Shown: in pieces, positions 39,019-51,943 of the stretch
Position numbering within the stretch: the stretch's first letter is position 1
Layout: every line of letters starts with the position of its first letter
Assembly: GCA_008828725.1 (NCBI GenBank)
Contig: MEHQ01001076.1
Location: 248,001 to 312,000, forward strand
Length of the DNA stretch: 64,000 bases
Direction of reading: 5' to 3'
Source: Saccharina japonica
Taxonomy: Eukaryota; Sar; Phaeophyceae; Laminariales; Laminariaceae
Position numbers and translations under genes: made by a program
Notes under the pieces: model-generated
The model's database searches: none
Seen by the model: the letters and a program-made list of their open reading frames with translations, nothing else
Told to the model about the DNA's origin: nothing

Positions 39019-39113
39019 TTAATCGTCCAGCGTTTATCGCAGCATCTAGAGTATATTTGATTGCACGTATCGCTCACATAATTAAGTTTGCAGGCAATTA
39101 GTATATCCGTCTT

Positions 39114-39914
39114 TCACGTGCCTCTGACATAACCCGTGTTTGTGGATGGTGAAGTACCCAACGAATTTCCTCTCTGTATTGTTGCATATTTTTCATAGAG
39201 TCTGGAGAAACACTTGTTCTCTTTGACACTAAATATTCGGTGACTCGCTGGAGAAGATTCGATTTTTGTCAGGTTGCACGTACACAGATGCAGATAACTG
39301 ACACTCGTGGCCAGTGTCGGATACCCTTCAACACTGTATTGGAACTGTGTTAGCATCTCAACCGGCCTTTCGGTACCGGCAACACCCTTGCTATGGAGGT
39401 GTGGGTCGAAATATGGTCCAGGATCTGTTTGATTGTAGAGTCGTAATCCAGGGTGTATTTGTTAGTGGCTCCCTTGCATCTCGTAGTGCTGGTTACACTG
39501 GTCCCCCGGGTAGATATTACGTTGGAGGACGCTTCAAAGGTTATCCGGTACGTTGTGTGCAACTCAATGCCGATCTGTTCGAATTCGGTAATATGGATGG
39601 ACGTATTCCGTTTAAAAGGTGTACCCAATTCGTCAATCGGGCGAAGGTCTATCATATATTAGCCTAGTCCGGTGTCTGCGCGTTTTGTGAGCGGTGTTTA
39701 ACGATGACAGTGTTGCGGCTTCAACAACCCGCAATACCAAGACTGCCTTTTGGCGTGTAACAAGACCCAACCCCGGGCACAATAATACATACCTGAAGCG
39801 CCATTGCATGTGACATCCTGTCATACAGCGATCTTCGTCACTGCGCGTTTGCGGTGGTTGCTTGCTGGTATGTACTTCTGTATCAAGAGCGCATCTCTCG
39901 CACACATGGCACAT
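39114..39914 (-). pseudogene. Broken counterpart of the doubtful minus-strand frame, unit B
   Basis: Similar to 22151-22840, but a single-base length change near 39640 and a 4-bp one near 39430 split it into three frames. If A and C are real genes, this copy is dead; more likely none of them is a gene. Confidence 0.25.
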
Positions 39915-40269
39915 TGCCTTGTTCGAGTGTCAGTGAACGACACCTCTCATGGTTGCGGGTATGCAACTACATGCCTTGGACTGCGCTTTCAATGCCTTGC
40001 AGGCGTTCATCTGCCGTTGGCACTAATATTACTATGCGCGCGCGAAACTTGCGTCGTTTTTATGATCAATGGGCGATACAAGACCCTCGTGGTGCGAGTC
40101 TTCGTGTGCACAGTGTGCCGGGAAAAGGGTATCCTCTATTTTGGTAACCTTGTTGCGTATATGATCGTGGTTGTGAATACGCTAACGAACACACCTGGTT
40201 CGCTATATACTAGCGTCGATACAATGGCCGTGCCGTTGCACCACTTGCCGGATGATTTTCATTTATTCC

Positions 40270-40475
40270 GTTCGCACCCATTCGGCTAAGACTTTCATAA
40301 CGTATTGAATATAAGCTCACACGAATCCTTACGTTTCGGTTCGTAACCATCACCTCCGTACGGAATCGTCCTGTTCGCACCCATAGAGATATGACATGAC
40401 TAACCTATTGAAAATAACCTAACCCTTAACCTTAGCTTTCGGTTCGCACCCATCACCTCCGTACGGAATCGTCGG
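40270..40475. repeat. Local tandem duplication near the end of unit B
   Basis: TTCGCACCCAT, TTTCGGTTCG and ATCACCTCCGTACGGAATCGTC each occur twice in order, about 110 bases apart. A and C have a single copy. Confidence 0.6.
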
Positions 40476-41760
40476 GAATGCTAGTAGGGTGAAACACCGT
40501 GTGCGTCATGTCGGTTGACAAGTGCATTATTTAGGGTTCGATCGGTGTTGACGATTTTAGTGGGGCAAGTGACCAGCGCACACATACCCAAGTCAAAATT
40601 AAAACAGAGGCACCCGGAAATATGTACTGAACCCAACGGTCCGTTTATAGGTCCTTATTGACACTAACTTCATTATTTTCAGTACGTTCAATGATGCTTA
40701 CAACATGCTGATGGATATCGAGAACAGTTTTTGTCGTATACCATGTTTAAAACAGACTGCAGTACAACAGGATATTTACACCATTGCACAACAGCATTGA
40801 GCACCATACTAAATATCCGCAAGCAAACCAATCGACGCAACGCGTCCTATCTACTTACTACTTGAAGGTGGCCAGTGCCTTGCATTGAAAAGGACTAACA
40901 CAATTTATACCTGTCAAGGTAATGGACGTGCTACCAATTGTTAGAAGTAATGTCGTTTGGTCATCGATACAATGCTATGGCATACAGTACAAATATGGTT
41001 CCTCGAGAAAGCATCCGGGATCGTTACTGTGGGTCGCCAAAAAAACGACCCCATATACATACATACAGTCGTAGGTGCGAACACGGGCAGTTTCTTCGTG
41101 GTCGAGATCGGAATTGTGTTAAATATACCCAGTATAATATCCACAGCAGGATTGCAGAAACTCTGGTATTCTGCAAACATTACTCGAAGTAAGAGAAGTG
41201 TTTCGAACCCTGATGTACTTCCAGAAAAATTGAGGGTCGACAATTGAGGCAACGCATGGTACAGACGTGGGGTTACAATATAAATATTACTACATGTAGT
41301 GAACATAACTTCATGGGCGTATATAATACACCAGTATGATGAGGATTAATTAGAGTATCCGGAATGGACAATAATGCGAGTGAGAATATGCCTGTATGAT
41401 TCCCGGCGATGCATGTATATTTGTCGCAGCTCGCATATACATGCGGTGTTGTTATTCTCAAAGCAACTGATCGCGAAAACAACTGTCCGTGGTGACAGGA
41501 CAGGCTCCAAAGGCTCTGGAGTAGAAGACAACCGGAGGGTAACAAAAAAGCACACAAACTACAAAGTATAACGCAGCACGGTATGCATCATAACTGCACA
41601 CCGTATATCTCAACCAATAGAAGGAGGCAAACGGGGAAAAAGGGAAGAAGGGGAAATATGGAAACAAAATGAAAAAAAAAAAGAGAAAAGTGACGACCTC
41701 ACAGTCAAAAACAAAAAGAGGCAGGATCCACCACCCAAAAACCAAAAAAGAGTTAATATA

Positions 41761-42170
41761 GGGGGCCCTTCGGTCATGATGAAACACGAGTCTTCCATCG
41801 TTGAAAAACATATTTGTTTCGTTTTTTTTACAGCAGCAATACTATATCTGGTATAATTACACAATATCAGTACTGCTTACGGAAAACGGCATAGCTCCTG
41901 TTCTAATGCTCCGTATTTCGCCCATAGACTATTTGCGAAGAGCCTAGTACGTCTAGGCTCTTCGCAAATAGTATATGGGCGAAATAGGCTCTTCACAAAT
42001 AGTCTATCGGCGAAATACGGAGCATTAGAACTAGAGCTATGCCGTTTTCGGTAAGGAGTACTGATATTGTGTTATTATACCAGAAATAGTATATCTGCTG
42101 TAAAAAAATAAAAAATAAATAGTTTTCAACGATGGAAGACTCGTGTTTCATCATGACTGAAGGGGCCCCT
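41761..42170. mobile_element. 410-bp foldback element, unit C only
   Basis: Nearly the whole element is a palindrome: arms of roughly 190 bp share TCATGATGAAACACGAGTC, CAATATCAGTACT, ACGGCATAGCTC and TCTAATGCTCCGTATTTCG in inverted order. Ends are GGGGGCCCTTCGGTC and the inverted AGGGGCCCCTTCAGTC. TA or TTAA-like bases flank it; unit A shows the uninterrupted site GTTAATTAACC near 845. No coding capacity. Confidence 0.8.
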
Positions 42171-42227
42171 TAACCAACGCGGTGACAGCCAGTTAGCTAT
42201 ATTACCGCACGCGAATTCTAGATGAAA

Positions 42228-42968
42228 AGGGCAATAACCAAAAACGGGTATACCCTGTCGGTTTTCACTCAAAAACGGGTACAGCCTGGAATCAAGTAAA
42301 AAACACGCACAGCGAGCCACGCGATTGGCCAAATGAAAATTGTACCCCTTTTTGGGAGATACTGTCCCGGGTACGACCGTAAATTTCTATTGTGCTTGGC
42401 TTTCAACCGTTTTTGTTTATTTATTTTGGTTTAACCACTTGCCCACAGTGTGCCTCGCTCTCCACTGCGTCCGAGGCCGCTCTTTCGGTGTTTCATTTTC
42501 TTCCAAGCTTTTGCACAATTCACTTAAACCATATTCAACCATTCTACGCACCTGGGCACGTACGTCTTCGGAATGATACGACCATCCACCTACATATGAT
42601 ACGACTGGTGAATTTTTACTGTATTCGTAATACGACTGCTGCGGCAGTATAGGGTACACCCTGACACCAAGTGTAACACACATGTTTGCCCCCAGAACCC
42701 TCTGCCTCTAAACACCGCCGACCCCTGACCCTGCTCTCGATCCCACCCCGACCTGAGCCCTCCAAACATGATATGGACACGTCTAAGTGTATAGTTAGGC
42801 GCCGACAAGTGTGCCCGGTTGTCACTACACTTCACAAACGGGCACGATGTGAGTTTGTCCAATTTTATCCGTTCATGGCTCGTGGGATGTGTGGTTTTGA
42901 CTCGATTCCATGCTGTATCCGTTTTGACTCCTACCGGTGCGGGTGTACCCGTTTTTGGTTATTGCCCT
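42228..42968. mobile_element. Terminal-inverted-repeat DNA element, unit C
   Basis: Counterpart of the element at 24655, about 11 bp shorter. Its ends keep GGGTATACC and ACGGGTACAGCC motifs in a more symmetrical form (GGGTGTACCCG on the right), closer to the presumed original arms. Confidence 0.7.
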
Positions 42969-43311
42969 AAATATATATATATAACTATTCTCGGTGCAGG
43001 CTTTCAGGTACGCGGTATAATACATGATTACGGTCGTGTTTTTTACGGTATGTCACAAGTTCGAGAGTGTCCAAAGCGAACTGGAAACACATTCCCACCC
43101 ATTAAGTTCACATCAGCTGCAAGCACGGGCTGGACGATTAGGATATCTTAAACGGTTTTGTGGACTGCTGTGGTTTTTCTATGCGTGATCTTCGACGTCT
43201 ATGTTTAAGTGGGCAACCTTAGTACGAACTCTACGATATATTGCTTCGTCGCCAGCAACAAAGAAGCAGGCACATACAAGGTTTACACTGGTCATGTAAT
43301 GACACACTGCT

Positions 43312-43390
43312 GAATATTCGGCCGATGACACATGGCGTGCATGGTTGAGTTGCGACAGCTTTCGTTTGTACCAGGTAATTATTATGTAAA
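43312..43390. repeat. 79-bp repeat, single unit (C)
   Basis: Only one unit is present here, so copy number differs between array units. Confidence 0.55.
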
Positions 43391-43928
43391 TACCTGGTAC
43401 ATGATTATGGGTGGTGTGCTCGAACCAAGGCATAAAAAAGAGTATGGTCCCTAAAGGAGACGTTGGGCAGCAGTGCCCCTGACACATCTGCAGCTATGAC
43501 GCGGCCGTCACGGGGCCGCGGCCACCGCGGCGCAGGCTGCTTTTTTCGTGCTGTTTGACCTTTATTATGTCAACCAACTGCTGCTCTACGGGTTAGACCG
43601 CAACAACGCACGAAGCTATGCCACGCCGCAGTTAATATCGTGTACTTCCAGTACGTCTACTGTATTGTAGACAGTATACATTTACTCGAGTATACAGGGG
43701 GGACAAAAGCACCGACAGTACACTACTGTTTTTTAGTACGTTCAAAATATGCACGTACCGTGGGTACATAGAGCAGCATGTACATCGAAACTTGTTACAT
43801 TACACCTGGTGATATATACCGGTACGTATCGGTGAAAATACATACACAATATCGTACTGCACGGTAGAAAACTACATATTTGACGCTACGAGGTTCCCAG
43901 AATTATGTACCCTTAATTGTCACCAAAA

Positions 43929-45437
43929 GGGGGCATCGGCTGCTTTGGTTGGCTTTCCCGTAATGCTGTTGTTGCTGTAGTAGGGCGTGGTGAATATTTC
44001 AAAACACCCGTCCGTATCCGAAATGTATTTATTTTTCGTGACATGCTTTGCAGAACTGGACTAACTCAGCGGGACGCCGTTGACTGATCTTGCCGATTTG
44101 TAGACAACACGTCGTTCCTTTTGACCTGAACAAATGATGGATGCCGAGGCGAAGCCTGGGTGAAGAGAGATACGGAGGTCGAACTCAGTGTCTGTGACGA
44201 ACGTATTCGATGGCAAAGCAAGGATGTTGCTTTTGCCACAGGCTTGCGGGGCCCAATGCGGAAAAGCACGGCCGTGGTCAAAATATACTACTGGTATATG
44301 TACGGGCCTTACGTTTATGACATTCTAACTCGTTGTTGACCGATAAACGAGGAACTTCGCTATAATGTCATTTTCGGAATATATCCAGTGTCTCTCCGAT
44401 ACGCCCCCAGTTCGAAACGTCTCTTGTTCACACACATAGTTCGAGTGTTTCCCCACAGTGTTCGATATTTGTGGAGTTGTCACTCGTTCGGCGATTTGCA
44501 TATATTTCATTTGGAGCTACTTCAACTGTTCGGGATCCTCCAAGTTTGGCTGGGCGGCAAACTGTTGGACTGCGCAGGGCGGAAACCGATTGTTTTTTAA
44601 TGCATGCCTCTCCTAGATAGATACAACTTCTTGCGACCAAGAATATGGTCGACTCCGTCGCTTTGGAGGCATTAACCGTCTGCGATTGGATGAAAATCCC
44701 TAACTCGACAACCAAACCAATCGCGTAGGGATCATCTTCAATGTCAGGAGAACTGTTGGCTGATCTTTGTCGGGAAGACGCACACACTGCGGTTCGATCC
44801 ACGTTGTTTGAATCGCAGACACCCGTCTTGCGGCCGCATTCCCTGATACTCAAGAAGACACACACGGGTATGTCCCGTCTGCGGGTTGTTGAACTCACCG
44901 ATTGTCCGTCTCACGTTAACGTTTCCTTTTACTTCCGGAGGCAAGTTATATTACCGGCGATACTACCATCGCCGTGTTGGGGCCAAGTCGGGCGCACAAT
45001 AGACAGAAGTATCGTACGAGTAAAAACAAGCCCACCCGATGTCGTCGCATGTTATATTTATCAGATATCCAAAATACACTCAGTTGCTTGTGCATACAGA
45101 ACTACAGTAGAATCGTATGGACCTGGACCGCCAAACATCCACACATAAAGAGAACGACGTCCAGAATTCACATGCAAGCATAGTTCACCCGACACCAGGC
45201 GCCATGTCTCAGTCAAATCAAACAAGTGGGAATGGTGATTGCCTCCTTGGCACCAATCACACCGGTCATGCACGTTCCCCCCGAGGTATGTAGTTGCCAA
45301 ACATATTACTCGGTAGATAAGCTCGGCAAGTCGGTAAAATCAGTGAATATACCGGCCGGGAAAACATATAACATTCGCGCTAAGTTTCTCCCGCCATGTA
45401 CAACCATGACTTTAAATATAGTTGCTAACCCTTAAGA
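43929..45437 (+). repeat. Segment R in unit C
   Basis: Version without SINE or MITE, closest to those in B and D. It holds the eroded frame 44741-45148. Confidence 0.6.
44741..45148 (+). pseudogene. Eroded reading frame in segment R, unit C
   Basis: A 135-codon frame starting MSGELLADLCREDAHT, with counterparts at 27258-27665 (B) and 3084-3494 (A). In C the same frame extends upstream to about 44646 (VDSVALEALTVCDW) with one stop in between. Changes between units alter amino acids freely. The LRVVELTDC stretch looks slightly like a leucine-rich-repeat strand, but I cannot assign a family. Best read as the remains of a coding sequence, or chance. Confidence 0.25.
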
Positions 45438-47132
45438 ATTTAAATGTTGTTTTAACGCGCGATTACCCAGACTACGGTAGCTTTGGCGGGTTTAACAATA
45501 CGTCTGATTGACAGGCACACCTCATCAGACCAACCACATGCATACTAGCTCTCCACATAATGTGCGTTCGTACCACCCATAAGGTATACGTCTTCCTCCT
45601 CCAAACTTGTCACCCATTTGGCGAAATCAGGCGAAATCAACGAGCAAAGGCCACAAGGCAGGCTTGATAATATAATGGCGGGTCAACAATATTATCGTGT
45701 TTAATTTCGAACATTTCGCAAGCTCAAAGGTTGTTTTTGTTTACCCCTGGCAATACCAATAACTGAATACGCCTAAACGGCCACACACGACTTTCGTCTG
45801 GTGACCTGTTAGCGCATAATTTGGTTGGGCTCTGCTGAATGTATATCATAGCCCGATATAACCATTTGTACGCCGTAATACCACAATTCCACCATGAGAC
45901 AAGCTCAGGAGGGGGTACAGGTGTGCTTTTTGCGCGGAACAACACGATAAACTGTGGCATTTGCGGCCTGATTTATGATGCGTACTGGTGGATAATATTT
46001 ATTGTGTGCGATTCCAGTTTATGACATACTGTAGGAACGCTACGGTTTTCGCTGCCACACGTTGTTTTGGTATATGGTGTCAAGTTGGTAATTGAGATGT
46101 TCGAGTTAAGATGATTTCATTATCGAAAGGTATTTCATCTTTTGCTACCTACTACTTGCCTGCAACAATTATTCAAGAGTCAACAACGACGCATTGCACT
46201 GCACGAACGTCGCGGCCTTGACACAGAAACGTGAAGGGTTTATGTGTAGATATTACTGTTTGTCTGTCGCTCAGTTTGCCTGCCTGCGTGTCTGTCCTTC
46301 TTTCGGCGTCTGTCTTTTTGTCTGTATTGCGGGCGTTCTTACTATTCATGGGGGTATTTTTCGTAACAGTATGAAAACTTGCCCAGGACAAATCGATATG
46401 TTATTGTGGGCAATACAGACCATTGACAAGGCTGGGCCACACTTGCGCCATGTTGGGGCTCTTGGTTCGTTGCAGCCAGTGTAAAGTCATCAGCGGCAGC
46501 AATAGGTCGGTGTGTATGGCGTCAATGTCTGCAAGTATTTGTCCGTTTTCACTTATATTCCAATTCAGTACTCTTAAGGCGTTTGTTGGTCGGGGAGGGG
46601 CACTGAGCGAAGCCCGTAGGATAGCGTGTTAGTATAGGTATAGTTCTGCTCTGTTCGAAAAACACAAGGTGGGGTAAATACATGTTTTCTGGAAGTTTCA
46701 CGCATAGTCGTCGAATATATCAATATATCGCCGCGCATTGCGTTTGGCTAATATTTAACCGACATTGATTACTATCGTACTTCGTTCAGTGACTGCATAT
46801 CAACTGCCACGTTGATTCCGCGAACGACTGTAGACGGTGCTGTTGATGCGTATATAGCTCTTGCTGGAACATGGATCGAAGTTTGCTTGAGTACTGCGTT
46901 ATATGCTTGAAACATGTTCATGGTGCCATGACTACCGTGCCGTTAGTTCGACCATAAAAGGCTCAAGCCTGCAAACGTCAAGAGCACCATAAATCATGAT
47001 ACATGGTTGTCTAAGAGAGACAGAGTGGTGCTCTTTAGACAACTGTCAATCGTTCGGGTGTCAGTTGTAAATATAAAAGAAATTAAATGTTTTAACTGAC
47101 TGCAACACAATGTCTTCTGTTTAGTGCACAAC

Positions 47133-47270
47133 ACATACATACATACATACATACATACATACATACATACATACATACATACATACATACATACATACAT
47201 ACATACATACATACATACATACATACATACGTACATACATACATACGTACATACTATACGTAGATACATA
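47133..47270. repeat. (CATA)n microsatellite, unit C
   Basis: About 138 bases with CGTA interruptions near the right end, as in unit B. Confidence 0.95.
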
Positions 47271-49642
47271 CCAACATACGCCATCACTAAACCTGAAATT
47301 ACAATAATGCACATATTATCAATGACGTTGTCGCACAACGCACATACCACATGCGATCAGCCGCCTGACGACTTACACACCCAGGAATGCTCTGCGCGCT
47401 AGGCACATCAGTGGCAAACAGTGCCAGCAGGTGGCAAAGGGGGACGTTTCTGCCTCGGTTTGAGTGATTCCGTCTCGTGGCGGAAGTATAGGTGCTCACG
47501 CTGTACCGTGTTACCACACACGGTCGAGGCCTCAATCTCAAGAATTCATATATTTCCCTAAAACTGTGTCAAACTAATTGCATCATTACGTTCGATACTA
47601 TTTTCTAGTATGGTTGAAGTACCGGCGTACATTACACGTTACCAGAATCAATGACAATATTTCGTCAAACTTCCCCCGTGCGGGTTACTGGCTTTGTTAC
47701 TATCTATCTGTGTTTTCGTTTGGGCCTAACCTCAAAATAGGTTAAGTAATCCAAAGTTGAATAGGGTAGGCAAAGGCATGTGCAGAGACAGCCGCACCTG
47801 CCGTCCTGACGCGCGGTGGGCGGGATACCACTTTTCATCGTGTACCTTACACGTACCTGCTAGAGTAGCGACCGAATTTGGAAGTGCTTGCATATAATAA
47901 TAAATAAGGACAGGAATAAACACTGTATGATGCTAAAACATCATCGGCCTCCCGTCTACTTACTGTCCCTACAGGCACAGAAAATGAATCCGCACGAAAG
48001 ATATTTTCCCCTAGTAAGACAAAAATCATGAGGGATCACGAGTGACGCGGTTTGGGACAAACATCTGGACTGATGTCGCCAATCGCTGTTCGAAATATTA
48101 CATGCATGCGCTGTTTCGACCATAATAGTCGAACAAACTGAAAAAACACAATCGCGGTGAGATATTGACGACGCTCCTATAAACTGTGGTTTGGTTCAAT
48201 GTGGAATCCTAGCCAGACCGGTTAAGTGTATCAAGCACTGCCACGGTGACGTCTAAATTCCGTGGCTACATGCGGGTAGGTGGTATACACATGTGTGTTC
48301 CAAAGCGGATGTGCACGCAGATCATTAATGTGCATCTATATGTTTTTCATAATGGATTCACCCGTCGAACCTGTTATTTATTGCCTTATGGAGCCATAAA
48401 AAATACGTGTCATATCAACCATGCATACATGCACGTTCTGCTCAGTTTCCTTGTACGCTTGCCGGCTGTTGGAATCAACTGGTGGTAAGCAAGAGATTGT
48501 GAGCCTTTAGCCCACTGACACACCATAGTTGACCAAAATTACCCGCCAAACGTTCCCTACGCAAAGTGCAATACCCTGAAATGTGTGTGCAGGCAGCATG
48601 GTTGCTGGCCATTGTATGGAATGTGCCTACAACCTCAACACTTAATGTATTCGCATATAATATCGCAGCTGTCGTCATAAGGGTATTCATCATGCTGGCA
48701 AATTGAATATGACCTGAGTCTCGTGCCTGTCAGCAGGCTAAACATGTTATCTAACTAATACTGATGGTGTCAAGGATACACCCATACCACCCTGGCTTTG
48801 TGATATACCCGTGTGAATGGAGGAGGTCGAGGGGTGGCACATCCTTGCCAACACTTCCTTGCCAGATCCACGCAAAACAAAAAAATAGGTACAATATCCC
48901 TTTAACAGTACCAAACGACTGGCGTCGTTACCTCGATATGAATTCTTGTTATGGCTATGATAACGTCTTACGTCCTACCAGTATCTAGCTAACCTTCACC
49001 CGTGCGAGTTACTGGCTTTGTCGGTTTCCATTTGTTTATTTTATGCTGAACTCCAACGAAGTTTCCGCGGCGGGCACTCGATTCGAATATGTATCGGCCT
49101 GCGAAATGACAGCCACAACTGCCGGGCTGTCTTGCGGGTGGCGGGGTGCCACCATATCGGGTACTTGCCATGTTCATACGTGGTTGGGTATGCTGACGCA
49201 CTTTCAGGTGATTGTCACCAACATGCAAGATGGACCTGGCTAAACACTGTCTGTAGCTGAGCATGCATCGGCCTCCCATCTACTCAATGTATCTGCAGGT
49301 GCAGAAAGAGACTTCGCACGACATATATTATTCCCTCGTAAGAAACTGACTGTAAATGATTTTGAGTGACGCAGATTTGAACAAATACTATTATCTGTTC
49401 TCGATTTTCGTTGCTTGAAATATGACATGAGCTGTTGTGACAATGGCGAAACAAACTGCAGAACCAACATATCTGTAAAATATTGACGAATCTCCAGCAC
49501 AATGTGGCTATGGTTATGTTGAACTCTCGCCTCACCTTTTGAGTGTTTCAAGCACTGCCAAGAGAACGTCTACATCATGTCGCTATAGGTAGGTGTCATT
49601 ATTGAAGTTTCGTCCAGGGCTGATGCGCACGCAGGTCAATAC

Positions 49643-49976
49643 TGGTCATCGGCCCGGTGATCTATCAGGTCACCACGAAGCCTGTTAAGTTCGAGGTCGA
49701 GGGTTCGAGTCTCCGTATACAGATTTGTAGTATCAAATGACACCTAAACTGTTGGGAGCGCCTATTATAGTTTGAGTAGACACAATTCGACGACGGTCGA
49801 CGAGGGAGGAAAGTGCTGAAATTTCATCGCGATAAAAATGCAAGGCACGCACCGTAGGGCAGAGGGAGGGGAAGGGCCTACTTAGTGATCCCGGATCTGG
49901 GTCACGATTAAAGAGAGAGGGAGAATAGCACCGCGAAGATAAATAATACGATGAACAATATATAAGTATATGTATA
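49643..49976 (+). mobile_element. tRNA-derived SINE, older subfamily (unit C)
   Basis: Counterpart of the SINEs at 15159 and 32187. Its TA-rich tail is the site into which the 1.17 kb insert at 49977 went. Confidence 0.7.
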
Positions 49977-51147
49977 GGTACCAAATCGACATTTTCGCGG
50001 AACACTTTCACTTTTAACCTTCGCCCAGTGGTCGTTTCTCGCGCTGTCGGCTGCGGGGCACGGAGGGGGCCGGCGTGTACACCACGGCGCAAGTGCGGGT
50101 CCCGGCCGAGGCCCGTGGGGCGTGCTCTGGGCCGTCAGAGTCACGAACTCCGGCAAATAACTCAGGGGAGACGTTCCGACTTGACACCGCCTCGCAACTA
50201 TTATGCAAAACCTATCATACGACTTGAATATTTTTCTGTGTGTATGAGTGTGTACTGTTGTACTAGTACTGTACTGCTGTACACGTACTGTGCAGTTGTA
50301 CACTGCTTTCACACCACTACCGTTGTTGTATGTAGTGCATGGGTGAATCGATTGGCGCGTGAGGCCGCCTGGGCATCTCAGGAACTGCTGCTGTGAGGCA
50401 CAGCAACTGCTGCTGTGATTCCGTTGGATTTTGCTGCGTACGATCTACTGCTGCTGTGCTCTGTCGTTTTCTGTGTATATGAGTGTGTACTGCTTGCTGT
50501 ACGAGTACTGTACTGCAGTACACGTAAGGTGCAGTTGTACACTGCTTTCACACCACTACTGACTGTTGTTGTACGTAGTGCATGGGTGAGTCGGTTGGCG
50601 CGTGAGGCCGCCTGTGGGCATCTCAGGAACTGCTGCTGCTGTAGTCCTGTAGTACCGGAAACTACCATCATACCTTTTTTGCTGAAGCCTATTGTATGTA
50701 GTAGTACCGCTACGAACACTGATAGTAGCAGGTGCCTGCAGTTAAGAAATAACGTGTCGAGAAAAATGAGCCTAGATTGGCACGAGCAATAGAAACACTC
50801 GGTTAAAAAACACAGCTCACCAGTGCGGGATCGACTACACAACAAACATAGTTAGATCGACGTCGGAAACAAAATAGGTCGTTGAGCCTGGACATTAAAC
50901 TGAAGCTTCTTAGCACCGGGAGCCCACTGTACCTCAGTTATGATATCATCTAGTGACATTTTTTGTTTTGTATATGGATTGTTCCTCGCTACTACTTTTC
51001 CCTTTACACTATACAGCAGCAGTACTATGCAACACCACACGTTTGCTCCAAGAAGGACTCAAAAAAGGAAGCACGACGCGTGTGCGATCTATTTTCACCT
51101 TCCGTCACCCCCAGGATTTCAAGTGACCAACATCCCGAAGGGGAACC
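49977..51147. mobile_element. 1.17-kb insert with internal tandem repeats, unit C only
   Basis: Absent from the matching points in A (near 15478) and B (near 32515). Its ends are weakly inverted (GGTACCAAATCG against GGTTCCCCTTCG) and both flanks carry TGTATA. The interior has a tandem repeat of about 235 bp (50232 and 50467) with GGCGCGTGAGGCCGCCTG and CTGCTGCTG runs, and is more GC-rich than its host. No convincing coding sequence. Likely a non-autonomous DNA element. Confidence 0.55.
50232..50650. repeat. Internal tandem repeat of the 1.17-kb insert
   Basis: Two units starting TTTTCTGTGT at about 50232 and 50467. Each contains ACACTGCTTTCACACCACTAC and GCATCTCAGGAACTGCTGCTG, with small differences and short indels. 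Confidence 0.65.
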
Positions 51148-51161
51148 TTGTATATAGATAA

Positions 51162-51261
51162 TATGGAGCGCTAGCGTGTATTATATTATGGAGCCTCCAA
51201 CACATGTATATTATGGAGTCCTAGCGTGTATTATATTATGGATACTCCAACTCATGTGCCA
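51162..51261. repeat. 50-bp tandem repeat after the 1.17-kb insert (C)
   Basis: Two units at 51162 and 51212, counterparts of those at 15488. Confidence 0.55.
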
Positions 51262-51943
51262 TGTCAACCATGCATACATACACGTTCGGCTCGGTTTCCT
51301 CGCGCACCGAGTGAGGTTCGAAAATAATTGATGGTAGGCAAGAGATGGTGTGTATTTTGCGCGCTAGCACACAAAGGTTGACCAACATTACACACAATAC
51401 GTTGCTTAGACCAAGTGGTGTACCTCCACGTGTGTGTGCAGGCAGCGTGATTGCTGGCAGTGGTATAGAATAATAATACACCCTCAACACCTAATGTATA
51501 TGAATCGAAAAATGGCGGCAGGTGTCGCGGGGTATTCGTCCGGCCGGTATGTATGATATGACCTAGGTGTCTCGTTCCTGTCAGCAGGCTAAACTTGTCA
51601 ACAAATTAAAGGTACGACCGATCTCAAGGATAAACCCATACCAAACTGGCACTGTAATATGGTGGTACGGATGGAGTATGTTCAGGAGTAGCACACCCTT
51701 GTGTAATGCGTTTGAAAGCGTCGGATACTGTAGGAGTGCACATGTAGATAATTCCAACCCAGTATGTTGTGGAACCGAAGGCTAAAGTACGTTGACCAAT
51801 TACTCAGTGTGCCTTGATACTGATGACATGGGCAGAAAACAAGACCACAATTAACTTGCAATGCTATGTGTGACGCACGCATACCCATCCCACTGTTAAT
51901 ATAGAAGTAATTAAAGGTCAGATCTAAACAAAATATGTATGTA

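Larger units (their letters stand above)
23759..40934. repeat. Tandem array unit B
   Basis: Aligns from end to end with unit A minus A's insertions. It carries the 752-bp inverted-repeat element, segment R, a CATA tract, one SINE, and gene copy B. From about 28 to 33.5 kb it is much closer to C (45.4-51 kb) than to A. Apart from the gene I see no supported coding sequence; 30000-32150 and 33200-34700 hold nothing recognisable. Confidence 0.85.

Noticed and set aside
49733-50312. Open frames across the SINE tail and the 1.17-kb insert
   Set aside because: They cross the insert boundary and have no splice sites or recognisable motifs.
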